From the NCBI GenBank assembly GCA_947630455.1, contig CANRHP010000014.1, forward strand, positions 1 through 34,108: a stretch of DNA of 34,108 bases. Reading direction: 5' to 3'. Every line of letters starts with the position of its first letter. The first letter of the stretch is position 1. The notes beneath the pieces are model-generated. The model was not told the origin of the DNA. It made no database searches and saw only the letters and a list, made by a program, of their open reading frames with translations. Positions 1 through 9,787 of this stretch are shown piece by piece. The DNA is from an uncultured Clostridia bacterium (GTDB lineage Bacteria; Bacillota; Clostridia; Christensenellales; CAG-314). Made by a program: the position numbers and the translations under genes.

Positions 1-1
1 C

Positions 2-280
2 CCCAAAAAGACTTACGCAAACAGACGGCTGACAAGCGGCAGCTATCTTGCGCTCTACCGCAGACTGCTTGCCGACGGCGGGTACTTGACGCAAAAAACA
101 GACAACAAAAGCTTTTTCGAATGGTCGGCAGAAAGCCTTGCACAAAACGGATTTGAAGTATACGACGTCTGCTACGACTTGCCGAATACGTCGGATAATA
201 TCATGACGGAGTACGAAGCCAAGTTTCGCGATGAGGGCTTGCCTATCTATGCGCTGAAAGCAAAATTACCGACAATCTAA
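2..280 (+). CDS. trmB: tRNA (guanine-N7-)-methyltransferase, C-terminal part (5' truncated by window edge)
   Basis: Open frame from base 2 reads PKKTYANRRLTSGSYLALYRRLLADGGYLTQKTDNKSFFEWS...NIMTEYEAKFRDEGLPIYALKA; R-LTS...KTDN..FFEWS...TEYE.KF...G.PIY matches the TrmB C-terminus. Confidence 0.88.
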   Translation, partial: PKKTYANRRLTSGSYLALYRRLLADGGYLTQKTDNKSFFEWSAESLAQNGFEVYDVCYDLPNTSDNIMTEYEAKFRDEGLPIYALKAKLPTI

Positions 281-329
281 AAAAACTTACTCAATTGTAA
301 AAAAATAAACAAAATCGCCATTATTTGAC

Positions 330-350
330 TACTATGTCTGAAATAGTAAT
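330..350. repeat. 21-bp exact intergenic repeat, copy 1
   Basis: tactatgtctgaaatagtaat, identical to 17737-17757; contains IR TACTAT-N7-ATAGTA. Confidence 0.85.
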
Positions 351-679
351 ATATAATTTATAGAAAATCTTAGTTGTTTAATGATTTTTCTTTATTGAAG
401 TCATCCACCACGATTTTAGCACGCAGCAAAAAAGACCATTCTTCTGTACAAAAAAGCACTCTTTGCATATAAAGGAGAGTCGTTGTGATTATATGCAAAA
501 AGCGAGCATATACTTGCAAACAAAGAAGTGAATTAGGTAAAATTTGCTGCGATTTTTTATATAAAATACAAACAATACAGCAAAACAGAAAATAAAGCAA
601 ATCGCCATACAGGCCGGCATTTCAGCATCTGCACGTATGACTTCAATTTATAAGCTTGTGTACTGTCTCACCCACAGTG

Positions 680-1078
680 AAGGTGTTGCAGCTCACAATA
701 ATCTATAACGAGCACACCAATGTAGCTCCAATTTCAAACAATGCCTCGACCTTGTTCTATCAAACGCGAGGGTGTTCGGCGCAAAACAATCTGCAACGAA
801 CGTACGCAGTACGCGAAGCGAAGCCATATTTTAGAGGGCTGTCTCAATTTTCGCAACACACCGACCTTGCTCCATCGGGAGCGAGGGTGTTCGGTGCAAA
901 ACGATCTGCAACGAGCGTACGCAGTACGCGAAGCGAAGCCATATTTTAGAGGGCTGTCTCAATATCCGCAACACACTGACCTTACTCCATCGGGAGCGAG
1001 GGTGTTAGGTGCAAAACAATCTGCAACGAGCGTACGCAGTACGCGAAGCGAAGCCGTTTTGCACCGAATACCCGAGCG
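680..1078. repeat. 115-bp-period tandem repeat array, about 2.5 well conserved units plus degenerate upstream copies
   Basis: Core gcaaaacaatctgcaacgagcgtacgcagtacgcgaagcgaagcc recurs with aagcc at 821-825, 936-940 and 1051-1055 (exact 115-bp period). More diverged copies lie at about 680-820. Unit holds inverted repeats GCGTAC-GCA-GTACGC and GCTCC-ATCG-GGAGC. Confidence 0.92.
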
Positions 1079-3565
1079 TTACTCTTTGTCTGCCGCAGTA
1101 CAGTAGCGAAGAATCTTTTCCACCGCTATGCCGCCTTTTTTGCCGAGCGGCAGCTTGCCCTTGTGATTTTTGTTTTCAACGCTCACGTCGGCGCTGTCTA
1201 CCACATAGGTGTTTGCACGGTCGTAGATAGCAAGCTTGAAGTGCTTGTCGTTTACATAGTCCGCAAATACAACACAGCTACCGTTGTTGCCAAATTCAAT
1301 ACCCTTTGCACCCTTGCAGTTACGGGCGTGCTTGGCAATTTCTTTGACGGAAAGGCGTTTCAAAAATCCCTTGTTGGTTGCCATCAGCATTTCGCCCTTG
1401 TCGCAATCTACCTGTCCCGCAAAGACAACATATTCGTCGTCGGCAAGATTGATACAGTGTACACCGCCCGCCACACGACCTTGCAAGGGCACTTCGCTTA
1501 CATCAAAGCGCGTACAGCCGCCTCGATTGGTGACATAGAAAATTTCTGTATCGGGACGAACCACTTCTACCTTGAATATCTCGTCTCCGTCCTTACCCTT
1601 GTAGCCCTGAAATACGGATTTGAGCAGTTGATACTCGCTCCAAGCGCTGCGTTTGATCATACCCTGACGCGTATAGAACAGCAATTCACCGCTTACCTCG
1701 TCGGAATTTTGTGCAAACACCGCTACCGGAGTTTCTCCCATTTGCGCATCGGGGAAAATGTGCGATAATGTTACGCCGGCGTCGCGATAGCGAATCTCGG
1801 GAAGATCCCCCGCCTTGATACGGAAGCAGTTTCCCAAATTGCTGAAAAACATAACATTGACATCGGTGCGTGTTTCAATAGCACGCGTCAAAAGCTCTGC
1901 AGATGTGCTGCCTATGGCGTCTTTGTTGGACATATTGAAGTTTTTGCCGGGGATACGCTTCAACGTGTAATCGGCAGCGATACCGATCACTACCGTTTCA
2001 ACGGGCTTTTCGTCAGTTTCGCTTGGGATAACAGCGTCATCTTCCGTCTTGCAAATTTCCGTCAAGCGCGGCGATTTGTAGTTGCGTTTTAATGTGGAAA
2101 GCTCGGATTTGATGAGCTCCATTTGTTCCTTGCGGCTATTGATTATGACATTGAGGCGGGCTATTGTACGTTCGAGTTCTCTAAGCTCGTTTTCCAGCTT
2201 GTTGACTTCCAGTTTGGTAATACGTGCCAAACGCAGATCCAAAATTGCCTGAGCTTGACGCTCGGACAGGTCGAAACGCTCTCTCAGCTTGTTGCGCGCG
2301 TCTGTGGTTGACGCGGCGTTTTTGATAATGTATATAACTTCGTCGATGTTTGTTACGGCGATCACTAAACCCTGCAAAATGTGGGCGCGTTCCTTTGCTT
2401 CGTCAAGCTCGAAACGGCAGCGTTTGAGTATCACGTCACGTTGATAGGAAACATAGTAGGCGATTATGTCCAACAATCCCATTAACTGCGGCTTACCGTC
2501 TGCAATAGCCACCATGTTGATGCCGTAGGACATCTCCAACTGCGAATATTTGAAAAGATTTTTTATTATTTGTTTGACATCGCAGTCCTTACGAAGCTTT
2601 ATAACCGCACGCAGCCCCTCCTTGTCGCTTTCATCTACTATTTCCGAAATACCGGCGAACATATCCTTTTTTTCATCCTTCAAGGCGGCAATACGTATGA
2701 GCATATCCGCTTTGTTTATGCCGTAGGGTATTTCCGTAATAACGATGTTGCGCCTATCTCCCGGAGCCACCTCAATATGCATGCGAGCACGCAGAGTAAT
2801 TTTGCCCTTGCCGGTATCATACGCCTGAAGCAGACCGTCCCCGGGAATTATGTGACCGCCTGTAGGAAAATCCGGACCCTTGATGATCTTCATCATGTTG
2901 GATAGAGAAATCCTCGGATTGTCGATATAGGCAATCGTACCGTCAATTACTTCGGCAAAGTTGTGAGGCGGAATGTTGGTGGCAAGCCCCACCGCTATGC
3001 CCGTTGCACCGTTAACCAACAAATTGGGGAATCGTCCCGGAAGCATATCCGGTTCCTTTGTTGTATCGTCGAAGTTGCGCGACCAACGAACGGTGTCCTT
3101 TTCTATGTCGCGCAGCAGCTCCATAGCGCAGGGGGAAAGCTTTGCCTCTGTATAACGCATTGCAGCGGCGCTGTCGCCGTCGATATTGCCGAAGTTGCCC
3201 TGTCCGATAATAAGGGGCACATTCATTGCAAAGGGCTGCGCCATACGCACCATTGCGTCATAAATGGAGCTGTCTCCGTGCGGATGGTAACGTCCCATGC
3301 AGTCGCCAACGATCCTCGCAGACTTGCGGGTAGGCTTGTCGGGCGTGTTGCCCTGCTCATACATTGAGTAAAGTATACGGCGCTGAACGGGTTTCAAACC
3401 ATCCTCAACGCGCGGGAGGGCGCGATCCAAAATTACATGCTCCGCGTAGGGCATCATGGATTCGTGCATTACCACCTCCATGGGCTTTGTGAGCAAATTG
3501 GAGCCATCCTCCATTTTGACTATTTCGCTGTGTTCCAAATCGAAAATATCTACTTGTTCACTCAT
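1079..3565 (-). CDS. Type IIA DNA topoisomerase subunit A (GyrA/ParC family)
   Basis: [81 protein letters not shown]; paired with an upstream gyrB/parE. A GyrA-box (QRRGGKG) is not evident. Confidence 0.95.
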   Translation of the reverse strand: MSEQVDIFDLEHSEIVKMEDGSNLLTKPMEVVMHESMMPYAEHVILDRALPRVEDGLKPVQRRILYSMYEQGNTPDKPTRKSARIVGDCMGRYHPHGDSSIYDAMVRMAQPFAMNVPLIIGQGNFGNIDGDSAAAMRYTEAKLSPCAMELLRDIEKDTVRWSRNFDDTTKEPDMLPGRFPNLLVNGATGIAVGLATNIPPHNFAEVIDGTIAYIDNPRISLSNMMKIIKGPDFPTGGHIIPGDGLLQAYDTGKGKITLRARMHIEVAPGDRRNIVITEIPYGINKADMLIRIAALKDEKKDMFAGISEIVDESDKEGLRAVIKLRKDCDVKQIIKNLFKYSQLEMSYGINMVAIADGKPQLMGLLDIIAYYVSYQRDVILKRCRFELDEAKERAHILQGLVIAVTNIDEVIYIIKNAASTTDARNKLRERFDLSERQAQAILDLRLARITKLEVNKLENELRELERTIARLNVIINSRKEQMELIKSELSTLKRNYKSPRLTEICKTEDDAVIPSETDEKPVETVVIGIAADYTLKRIPGKNFNMSNKDAIGSTSAELLTRAIETRTDVNVMFFSNLGNCFRIKAGDLPEIRYRDAGVTLSHIFPDAQMGETPVAVFAQNSDEVSGELLFYTRQGMIKRSAWSEYQLLKSVFQGYKGKDGDEIFKVEVVRPDTEIFYVTNRGGCTRFDVSEVPLQGRVAGGVHCINLADDEYVVFAGQVDCDKGEMLMATNKGFLKRLSVKEIAKHARNCKGAKGIEFGNNGSCVVFADYVNDKHFKLAIYDRANTYVVDSADVSVENKNHKGKLPLGKKGGIAVEKILRYCTAADKE

Positions 3566-3579
3566 TTGTGTTTACCTCA

Positions 3580-5541
3580 CTACACCAATTTGTTGAACAG
3601 CGCGTCGCTGTCTTTGTTGAAATCGGCGTTTTCTGTGATGTACGCCTTGCGCGCATCTATCTGATCTCCCATAAGCGTTGTGACCATGCGCTCCGCTTCG
3701 GAGAAGTTCTCTATCGTAACACGCATAAGCGTGCGAGTTTCGGGATTCATCGTCGTTTCCCACAGCTGTTCGGCATTCATTTCTCCCAAGCCCTTGTAGC
3801 GCTGCAAATCATATCCGCGCCCAAACTCACCGACTATTTCCTGCAATTCGTAGTCGTCATAGGCGTAACGAACCTTGTCCTTTTTGGAAATTTTGTACAG
3901 AGGCGGCATTCCAATGTACACATGCCCGTCGGTAATCAATTCACGCATGTAACGGAAAAAGAAGGTAAGCAAAATTGCCCTTATGTGCGCGCCGTCTTGG
4001 TCGGCATCGGAAAGAATTATTATTTTATCATACTTGAGGTCGTCAATGTTGAAATCTTCCTCACCTATGCCCGTGTCTAAAGCGTTGATCAGCGAACGGA
4101 TCTCCTCGTTGGCAAGCACTTGGTCTATACGCTTGCGTTCGGCATTGAGCGGTTTGCCTCTCAACGGAAGTATCGCTTGGAAACGGCGGTTGCGCGCCTG
4201 CTTTGCGGAGCCGCCTGCACTGTCGCCCTCTACGATGAAAAGCTCATTTTTCTTGGCGTCACGTCCTGTGCAGCTGGCAAGCTTGCCCACCAGCGTGCTG
4301 TTGAAAATGCTGTTTTTCTGACGTGTGACCTCCTTCGCTTTGCGCGCCGCCTCGCGAACCTTGGCGGAAGCAATTGATTTTTTTATAATAACCTCTGCAT
4401 CAGCCGAATTTTTAGCAAGAAGCTCGTTGAATGCATCCGTTGCCAGCGCTTCACAGGCGACCTTTGCCTCAACATTGCCCAGCTTAGTCTTGGTTTGTCC
4501 CTCAAACTGCACGTTTGCCATCTTGATAGACATAACAAGCGTGATGCCTTCGCGGAAGTCCTCGCCCAAAAGATTTTCATCCTTGGCTTTCAAAAAACCT
4601 TTTGTACGCGCATAGTCGTTGAAAACCTTCGTCATTGCGGATTTGAGTCCAGTCTCGTGCATACCGCCCTCTCCGGTGGGAATGTTGTTGACGTAGCTGA
4701 TCACATTCTCGGTGTAGTTTGTTGTGTACTGAAATGCAAATTCCAGCTGCAATGTTTCATTTTTGCCCGACCAATAAAGCGGATTGAGATGCAGCGGCGC
4801 TTTGTTTTCGTTGAGATACACCACAAAGTCTCTCAGTCCGCCGTCGTAACAGAAGGTCTCGGATTTTACGTTGCCGTCATCATCGTCCGCGCGCTCATCC
4901 GTAAGCGTGAAGGTTATGCCCTTGTTGAGGAAAGCAAGCTCCTTGATACGCTTGTGGATAATTTCATAATCCATTTGGATGTTTTTGAATACACGTGCGT
5001 CGGCAAGGAACGTTACCGTACTGCCATGCTCGTTGGTTTCTCCGATTTTGGTCAGATGATCCTTGGGCACACCGGAAAGCACCTTGCCGTTTTCATCTAC
5101 CGGGCTGTGAAAGTGCTGTTCATATTCATATCCACCTTTTTTGACGTTTACGGTAAGCCAAGAGGACAACGCATTGGTGACGCTTGCACCTACGCCGTGC
5201 AGTCCGCCGCTGAAAGCGTAGTTCTCGTTGTTGAATTTGCCTCCCGCATGCAATTGCGTAAAAACCACTTCCACACCGGAAATTTTGAGCTGCGGATGCT
5301 CGTCCACAGGTATCCCGCGCCCGTTGTCGGAAACTGTAACACTGCCGTCCTTGTGCAATGTTACCGCTATCCTGTCGGCATAGCCGTTGCTTGCCTCATC
5401 CACCGCATTGTCAACAATTTCCCAAAGCAGATGATGAAGTCCCGTTCGACCCGTTGTGCCTATGTACATACCCGGGCGCATACGGACGGCGTCCAAGCCC
5501 TCCAACACCTGAATATCTTTTGCTTCGTAAGTTTTGTCCAA
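3580..5541 (-). CDS. Type IIA DNA topoisomerase subunit B (GyrB/ParE family)
   Basis: GLDAVRMRPGMYIG, EIVDNAVDEA, QTKTKLGN, EGDSAGGSAKQARNRRFQAILPLRGK. Start refined to TTG at 5541 (GGAGG-AAAGACAA-TTG-GAC-AAA); the listed ORF extends to 5610. Confidence 0.95.
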   Translation of the reverse strand: MDKTYEAKDIQVLEGLDAVRMRPGMYIGTTGRTGLHHLLWEIVDNAVDEASNGYADRIAVTLHKDGSVTVSDNGRGIPVDEHPQLKISGVEVVFTQLHAGGKFNNENYAFSGGLHGVGASVTNALSSWLTVNVKKGGYEYEQHFHSPVDENGKVLSGVPKDHLTKIGETNEHGSTVTFLADARVFKNIQMDYEIIHKRIKELAFLNKGITFTLTDERADDDDGNVKSETFCYDGGLRDFVVYLNENKAPLHLNPLYWSGKNETLQLEFAFQYTTNYTENVISYVNNIPTGEGGMHETGLKSAMTKVFNDYARTKGFLKAKDENLLGEDFREGITLVMSIKMANVQFEGQTKTKLGNVEAKVACEALATDAFNELLAKNSADAEVIIKKSIASAKVREAARKAKEVTRQKNSIFNSTLVGKLASCTGRDAKKNELFIVEGDSAGGSAKQARNRRFQAILPLRGKPLNAERKRIDQVLANEEIRSLINALDTGIGEEDFNIDDLKYDKIIILSDADQDGAHIRAILLTFFFRYMRELITDGHVYIGMPPLYKISKKDKVRYAYDDYELQEIVGEFGRGYDLQRYKGLGEMNAEQLWETTMNPETRTLMRVTIENFSEAERMVTTLMGDQIDARKAYITENADFNKDSDALFNKLV

Positions 5542-5962
5542 TTGTCTTTCCTCCGATGAGTGTTGTCGTTTGTTTGATCCGAAACGCTGCCTGCAAAAAT
5601 AAACTCGCAAGATATCTTGCAGCGCTTACATTGCGCATGACGGCAGCTGACACTTGCATAAACTTGCAATCTGCCGTGTAAAAAGCTTCTCTCTGAGCCG
5701 CTGTTTCGAACTTAATTATTATATCATATTTAACTGTGCTTTGCAAGAGAATTTTTTATATTTATTCATTAAAAACAAGTAATTTTGGGTCAAAATTTGT
5801 TTATTCAGAAAATTTTGCATATTTATGCGTATGTTTGCATTTTTATACATTAGCATTGTATAATTATGCAAAATTTGTCGAATAATTACAGAAGATTACA
5901 AATAGTAAGAAAACCTACAAGAAATATACAAAAAACCGCCTGCCTCTGCGCAAAAAGTGTTG

Positions 5963-5993
5963 AAAAAACTCTTCTCGCAAAAAGGAGAAGAGT
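5963..5993 (-). terminator. Intrinsic terminator downstream of the alpha/beta hydrolase gene
   Basis: Minus strand: ACTCTTCTC-CTTTTTGC-GAGAAGAGT followed by TTTTTC. Confidence 0.8.
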
Positions 5994-6057
5994 CAAAAAT
6001 ACAAACCGTAAAAAGGGTAAAAGATCCAAACCCAAGCCGTATTGCAGCCAGCAGCAG

Positions 6058-7014
6058 CTATTTTGCAGTCTTTTTTGCAGCAAAACCCTCTTTTTTACCT
6101 GTCGGCTGCGGAGCGGGAGTTCGCGCATCCAACCATTTCAACACATCGGCAAAAACCTCTGTCTTGTTGATTTCGTTGAGTATCTCATGGCGGGCACCTT
6201 CATACAGATGAAGAGTGACATCCTTGACGCCTACCTTGTCGGTATAGAACTTGGCAAGCTTTGTCACTCCCTTGCCGTAGTTTCCTACGGGATCGTCGCC
6301 GCCGGCAATCAGTAAAATCGGAGTATCCGCGTTGATTGTACTGTAGCTTTCCTTACTGTAAAGCTTAGAAATACCCGCCATAAACGAACGGTAGAAATTT
6401 GCCGAACAGGTGAAGCCGCACTGCTCATCACTGTTGTACTTTGCAACCTCCTTTTCGTCGCGGTTAAGCCAACTGTTGTTGCCGCCGAATTTCTTTTCGT
6501 AGCTTTTGAAGGACAGCTTGACAATAAGCTCCGCCGGATATCTGCCCCCTTTGTGTCGGCACATACTGCGAGCGATCACTCCGCATGCCGTGAAGCTTGC
6601 ACCCTTGATATAATTGCTGCCGCACAATATAAACCCATTTACATTCGGATGAGCTTCGATGACTGCCTGCGTGACAAAGCTGCCGTAGCTGTGCCCCATC
6701 AGGTAGAGGGGCAAGCCGTACTTTTCGCGACAATAATCCAATATCGCCAGCTGATCGCGGACGTTGTTGCCGAACATATCTCCTTCCTCGTAGCCCAAGC
6801 TGTCCTTGGCAGCAGTCAAGCCGTGACCGCGATGATCGTTCATAACCACTATATAACCATTGGCGTTGAGAAAGCCCGCAAAAGTATCATAACGAGCCGA
6901 GTGCTCAGCCATTCCGTGAGCAAGCTTCACCACTCCCTTGGGCTTGGAGACATCATCCCAAACGTATAACTGAACCTCCCTTTGATCGTGAGATACAAAC
7001 CGCGTCAATTTCAT
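6058..7014 (-). CDS. Alpha/beta hydrolase (lysophospholipase / monoacylglycerol lipase-like)
   Basis: KLAHGMAEHSARYDTFAGFLNANGY, NDHRGHG, LMGHSYGSF nucleophile elbow, catalytic His in GARHEILNE. Start MKLTRF at 7014 preceded by AAGGCGG; the ORF track extends to 7110. Confidence 0.85.
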   Translation of the reverse strand: MKLTRFVSHDQREVQLYVWDDVSKPKGVVKLAHGMAEHSARYDTFAGFLNANGYIVVMNDHRGHGLTAAKDSLGYEEGDMFGNNVRDQLAILDYCREKYGLPLYLMGHSYGSFVTQAVIEAHPNVNGFILCGSNYIKGASFTACGVIARSMCRHKGGRYPAELIVKLSFKSYEKKFGGNNSWLNRDEKEVAKYNSDEQCGFTCSANFYRSFMAGISKLYSKESYSTINADTPILLIAGGDDPVGNYGKGVTKLAKFYTDKVGVKDVTLHLYEGARHEILNEINKTEVFADVLKWLDARTPAPQPTGKKEGFAAKKTAK

Positions 7015-7157
7015 ATTGCACCGCCTTGATGTTGATGATTGTATTGTACGCAATTTACCGCAAAATGTCAATATAGCAATGAAGCAAAAAACATATACTT
7101 TCCATCGCAAAACGACAGCTTATCATAATACGCCAAAAAAATACATAAAATATCCTT

Positions 7158-8222
7158 ATGAAAATTGTATTTACAGGCGGCGGAACAGCGGGGCACGTGA
7201 CGCCAAACATCGCGCTCATCGACAAAATGAAAAACTGCGACGTGTATTACATCGGAACGAACGGAATGGAAAAAGATATCGTCAAACCACTTGTCGAGCA
7301 AGGCATTGTGGAATACTGCACTATCACCGCACACAAGCTGCGCCGCAAGCTAAGCTTAGAGAATCTTCTGCTGCCATTTCGCCTGTGCAAAAGCGTCGGC
7401 GAAGCAAAAAAACACCTAAAACGTATTGCCCCGGACGTTATTTTCAGCAAGGGCGGCTACGTGGGACTGCCCGTGACGATAGCGGGAAAGCAGCTGGGCA
7501 TACCCACCGTGATACACGAAAGCGACATGTCGCCGGGGCTTGCCAACAGACTGTCGGCAAAATTTGCAGATGTGTATCTTTCCGCTTTTGATTGCGACAA
7601 ACGCGCTCAGGTGGCCGGGGTGCTTGTGCGTGACGTTACGCACGGCGACAGGCAAAAGGGACTTGCCGCAATGGGATTGGACGGAGCAAAGCCCGTACTG
7701 CTTGTTACGGGAGGCAGCTTGGGTGCGCAAGCGCTTAACGACGCGATCTGCCGCTGCAAGGAACTTGCAGACAGATTTGACATATTTGTGATCACAGGCA
7801 AAAACAAGCGCATTGATTGCAGCTATGTGCGGCAGACGGAATTTGTATCAAATATGCCGGATCTTTTTGCCGCTGCCGACGTGTGCCTGACGCGCGCGGG
7901 AGCTAACAGCCTTGCCGAGCTTACGCTTGCTCGGGTGCCCTTTGTGACGGTGCCGCTTACCAAACAATCGCGGGGCGAGCAGGTGCAAAACGCCGAATGG
8001 TTTGTAAACCGTGGTTGCGGCATACTGCTGCATGAGGACAATTTGGAAAGCGGGCTTTGCAAGGCGATAAACGCCGCCTACGACAACCGCACCGCTATTC
8101 AAGCCAAGCAGCGCGCGCAAAAAGACTTATATGGCACTGACAAGGTGGCGGATATACTGCGCAGAACAGCCAAACAAGAACGCAAAGCGGCGCAATCGAG
8201 CAAACGCAAAAATAACATGTGA
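7158..8222 (+). CDS. murG: UDP-N-acetylglucosamine--N-acetylmuramyl-(pentapeptide) pyrophosphoryl-undecaprenol GlcNAc transferase
   Basis: MKIVFTGGGTAGHVTPNIALI, VIFSKGGYVGLPVTIAGKQLGIPTVIHESD, LLVTGGSLGAQALN, TRAGANSLAELTL. Confidence 0.95.
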   Translation: MKIVFTGGGTAGHVTPNIALIDKMKNCDVYYIGTNGMEKDIVKPLVEQGIVEYCTITAHKLRRKLSLENLLLPFRLCKSVGEAKKHLKRIAPDVIFSKGGYVGLPVTIAGKQLGIPTVIHESDMSPGLANRLSAKFADVYLSAFDCDKRAQVAGVLVRDVTHGDRQKGLAAMGLDGAKPVLLVTGGSLGAQALNDAICRCKELADRFDIFVITGKNKRIDCSYVRQTEFVSNMPDLFAAADVCLTRAGANSLAELTLARVPFVTVPLTKQSRGEQVQNAEWFVNRGCGILLHEDNLESGLCKAINAAYDNRTAIQAKQRAQKDLYGTDKVADILRRTAKQERKAAQSSKRKNNM

Positions 8223-8286
8223 CGGGCAAAACGAGCGGAACACACAAAACACAGCAAGTTTATTCACAAATCAACTGACGCAATAC

Positions 8287-8317
8287 AAAAGGAACGGCGC
8301 AAAGCCGTTCCTTTTTT
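8287..8317 (+). terminator. Intrinsic terminator of murG, probably bidirectional (also serves the LRR gene)
   Basis: AAAAGGAACGGC-GCAAA-GCCGTTCCTTTTTT perfect stem plus T-run. Confidence 0.85.
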
Positions 8318-8337
8318 CTGTTCGCTGCATGTTACTA

Positions 8338-9369
8338 TCAGGAACGCGTCCACTCGAAATCAAACGCTGTAAAAAACCATGCGTTTTGGATGGGGTCTGT
8401 GAGCGACAAAAGGCTACCACCGAAAGAGAAAATACCATCTGACCGCCAACCGTAGGGATTTTCAAACGTGATGCTTTGCAAACCGCTGCAATTCCTGAAA
8501 GCATTCATGCCTATACTTGTCACGTTGCGCGGAATTGTAATTGATGGCAAACTACTGCAAGATGAGAAAGCCCATCTGCCTATGCTTTGCAGTTGGCTGT
8601 CTCCTTCAAATATCACTGTTTGCAGACCACTGCAACCGGAGAAAGCATACTCACCTATGATTGTAACGCTACTCGGAATGATTATCGATGTCAAACTGCT
8701 GCAACCTGCGAAAGCCGAATTGCCTATGCTTGTGACACTGCTCGAAATTGAGATGGATGTCAGATCGCTGCAACCACGGAAAACCTCATAGCCCATGTTT
8801 GTGACTCCGCTCGGAATCGTGATTGATGTCAGACTTTCACAACTTCCAAAAGCACGGTTGCCTATGCTTTGCAGTTGACTGTCTTCTTCAAATGCCACTG
8901 TTTGCAAATTGTAGCAATTGAAGAAAGCACTCTCGCCTATGCTCGTGACGCTACTCGGAATGGTAATAGACGTAAGACTACTGCAATATTCGAAAGCATT
9001 ATTGCTTATGCGGGTGACGGGCAAGCCTTTGTAATAGGAGAATATAACAACATTGCCTGTCGCATTTTTAGATTTTGACACATAGTAGCTTTGTCCATCG
9101 TTGGAAAGAGTGTATATCACGCCTTGCGTAAAGGAGTATCCGCATATTTCACAGTTGTCGCCGTCGCCAATGTGCAAAGCAACGTCCGATCTCAAATCAT
9201 GTCCGCATATAGCGTCGTGCCAATGTTCAGAGTCATTCCAACTCCAAAAAACGGAAAATGTGTGATTATGAGGTTCGGGTTTTTCTTCATCGCATGCTGT
9301 GAGTATAATAGCCGCGAGCAAAATTGTTGCAGCCAGTATTGCAACCAAAAGTAATCGTTTTGTTTTCAT
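8338..9369 (-). CDS. BspA-like leucine-rich-repeat lipoprotein
   Basis: Signal peptide with lipobox (IILTAC), repeated SLTSITIPSSVTSIGESAFxNCxxL units; AAGGAGAAATATT-ATG start context. Confidence 0.85.
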   Translation of the reverse strand: MKTKRLLLVAILAATILLAAIILTACDEEKPEPHNHTFSVFWSWNDSEHWHDAICGHDLRSDVALHIGDGDNCEICGYSFTQGVIYTLSNDGQSYYVSKSKNATGNVVIFSYYKGLPVTRISNNAFEYCSSLTSITIPSSVTSIGESAFFNCYNLQTVAFEEDSQLQSIGNRAFGSCESLTSITIPSGVTNMGYEVFRGCSDLTSISISSSVTSIGNSAFAGCSSLTSIIIPSSVTIIGEYAFSGCSGLQTVIFEGDSQLQSIGRWAFSSCSSLPSITIPRNVTSIGMNAFRNCSGLQSITFENPYGWRSDGIFSFGGSLLSLTDPIQNAWFFTAFDFEWTRS

Positions 9370-9431
9370 AATATTTCTCCTTGTGTATATAATTCAACAA
9401 AAAAGTGCCGTTAATTTTTTTTATGCACGTA

Positions 9432-9720
9432 CTACCTGGAACGTTTCCAATTGTACGTAACATAAGTCGAGGTTAGATACTTGGCGTTTTCAGTCGGGTC
9501 GGTAAGAACACGAAATTCTATGCGTTCATGTATAAGTCCAAAATAATACATTGCATACCAACGGTATGGATTTTCAAATGTAACACTTCGCAGACCGCTG
9601 CAACCTACGAATGCATATTCGCCTATGCTTGTGACAGGCAAGCCTTTGTATTCGGCTAATATGATCACATCGCTTGTTGTTGCTTTTTTGCCATCGGATT
9701 CAAATGTCGGTTTGATCCGA
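9432..9720 (-). pseudogene. 5'-truncated BspA-like LRR paralog fragment
   Basis: The frame KKATTSDVIILAEYKGLPVTSIGEYAFVGCSGLRSVTFENPY... aligns with KNATGNVVIFSYYKGLPVTRISNNAF... of the adjacent LRR gene but lacks a signal peptide and is closed upstream by an in-frame TGA. Confidence 0.7.
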
Positions 9721-9724
9721 TGGC
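9690..9724. repeat. Strong hairpin (inverted repeat) at the truncation point of the LRR fragment
   Basis: GCCATCGGATTCAAA-TGTCGG-TTTGATCCGATGGC: about 14 bp stem with a one-base bulge, then TTTTGATTTTT on the plus strand. Confidence 0.8.
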
Positions 9725-9787
9725 TTTTGATTTTTCAAAAAACAGAAGAAGTTTCTATTTTTTTCAAGATATGGATGACTTTATCAA

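Noticed and set aside
370-600. 76-aa minus-strand ORF
   Set aside because: AT-rich, no SD or recognisable motif, and it overlaps a strongly self-complementary region.
680-1078. CRISPR array
   Set aside because: The 115-bp period has no repeat/spacer alternation; the whole unit is repeated.
656-1106. Plus-strand ORFs (97 and 121 aa) with SGARVFGAKxSATSVRSTRSEA repeats
   Set aside because: They are translations of the 115-bp DNA repeat. The ORFs overlap in different frames and have no SD; structure is conserved at the DNA/RNA level rather than as protein.
4495-5559. 354-aa plus-strand ORF
   Set aside because: Antisense to the gyrB/parE gene; no recognisable domain.
5805-5880. Inverted repeat AAATTTTGCATA...TATGCAAAATTT upstream of gyrB/parE as a regulatory element
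   Set aside because: Very AT-rich region where such repeats arise easily; no additional support.
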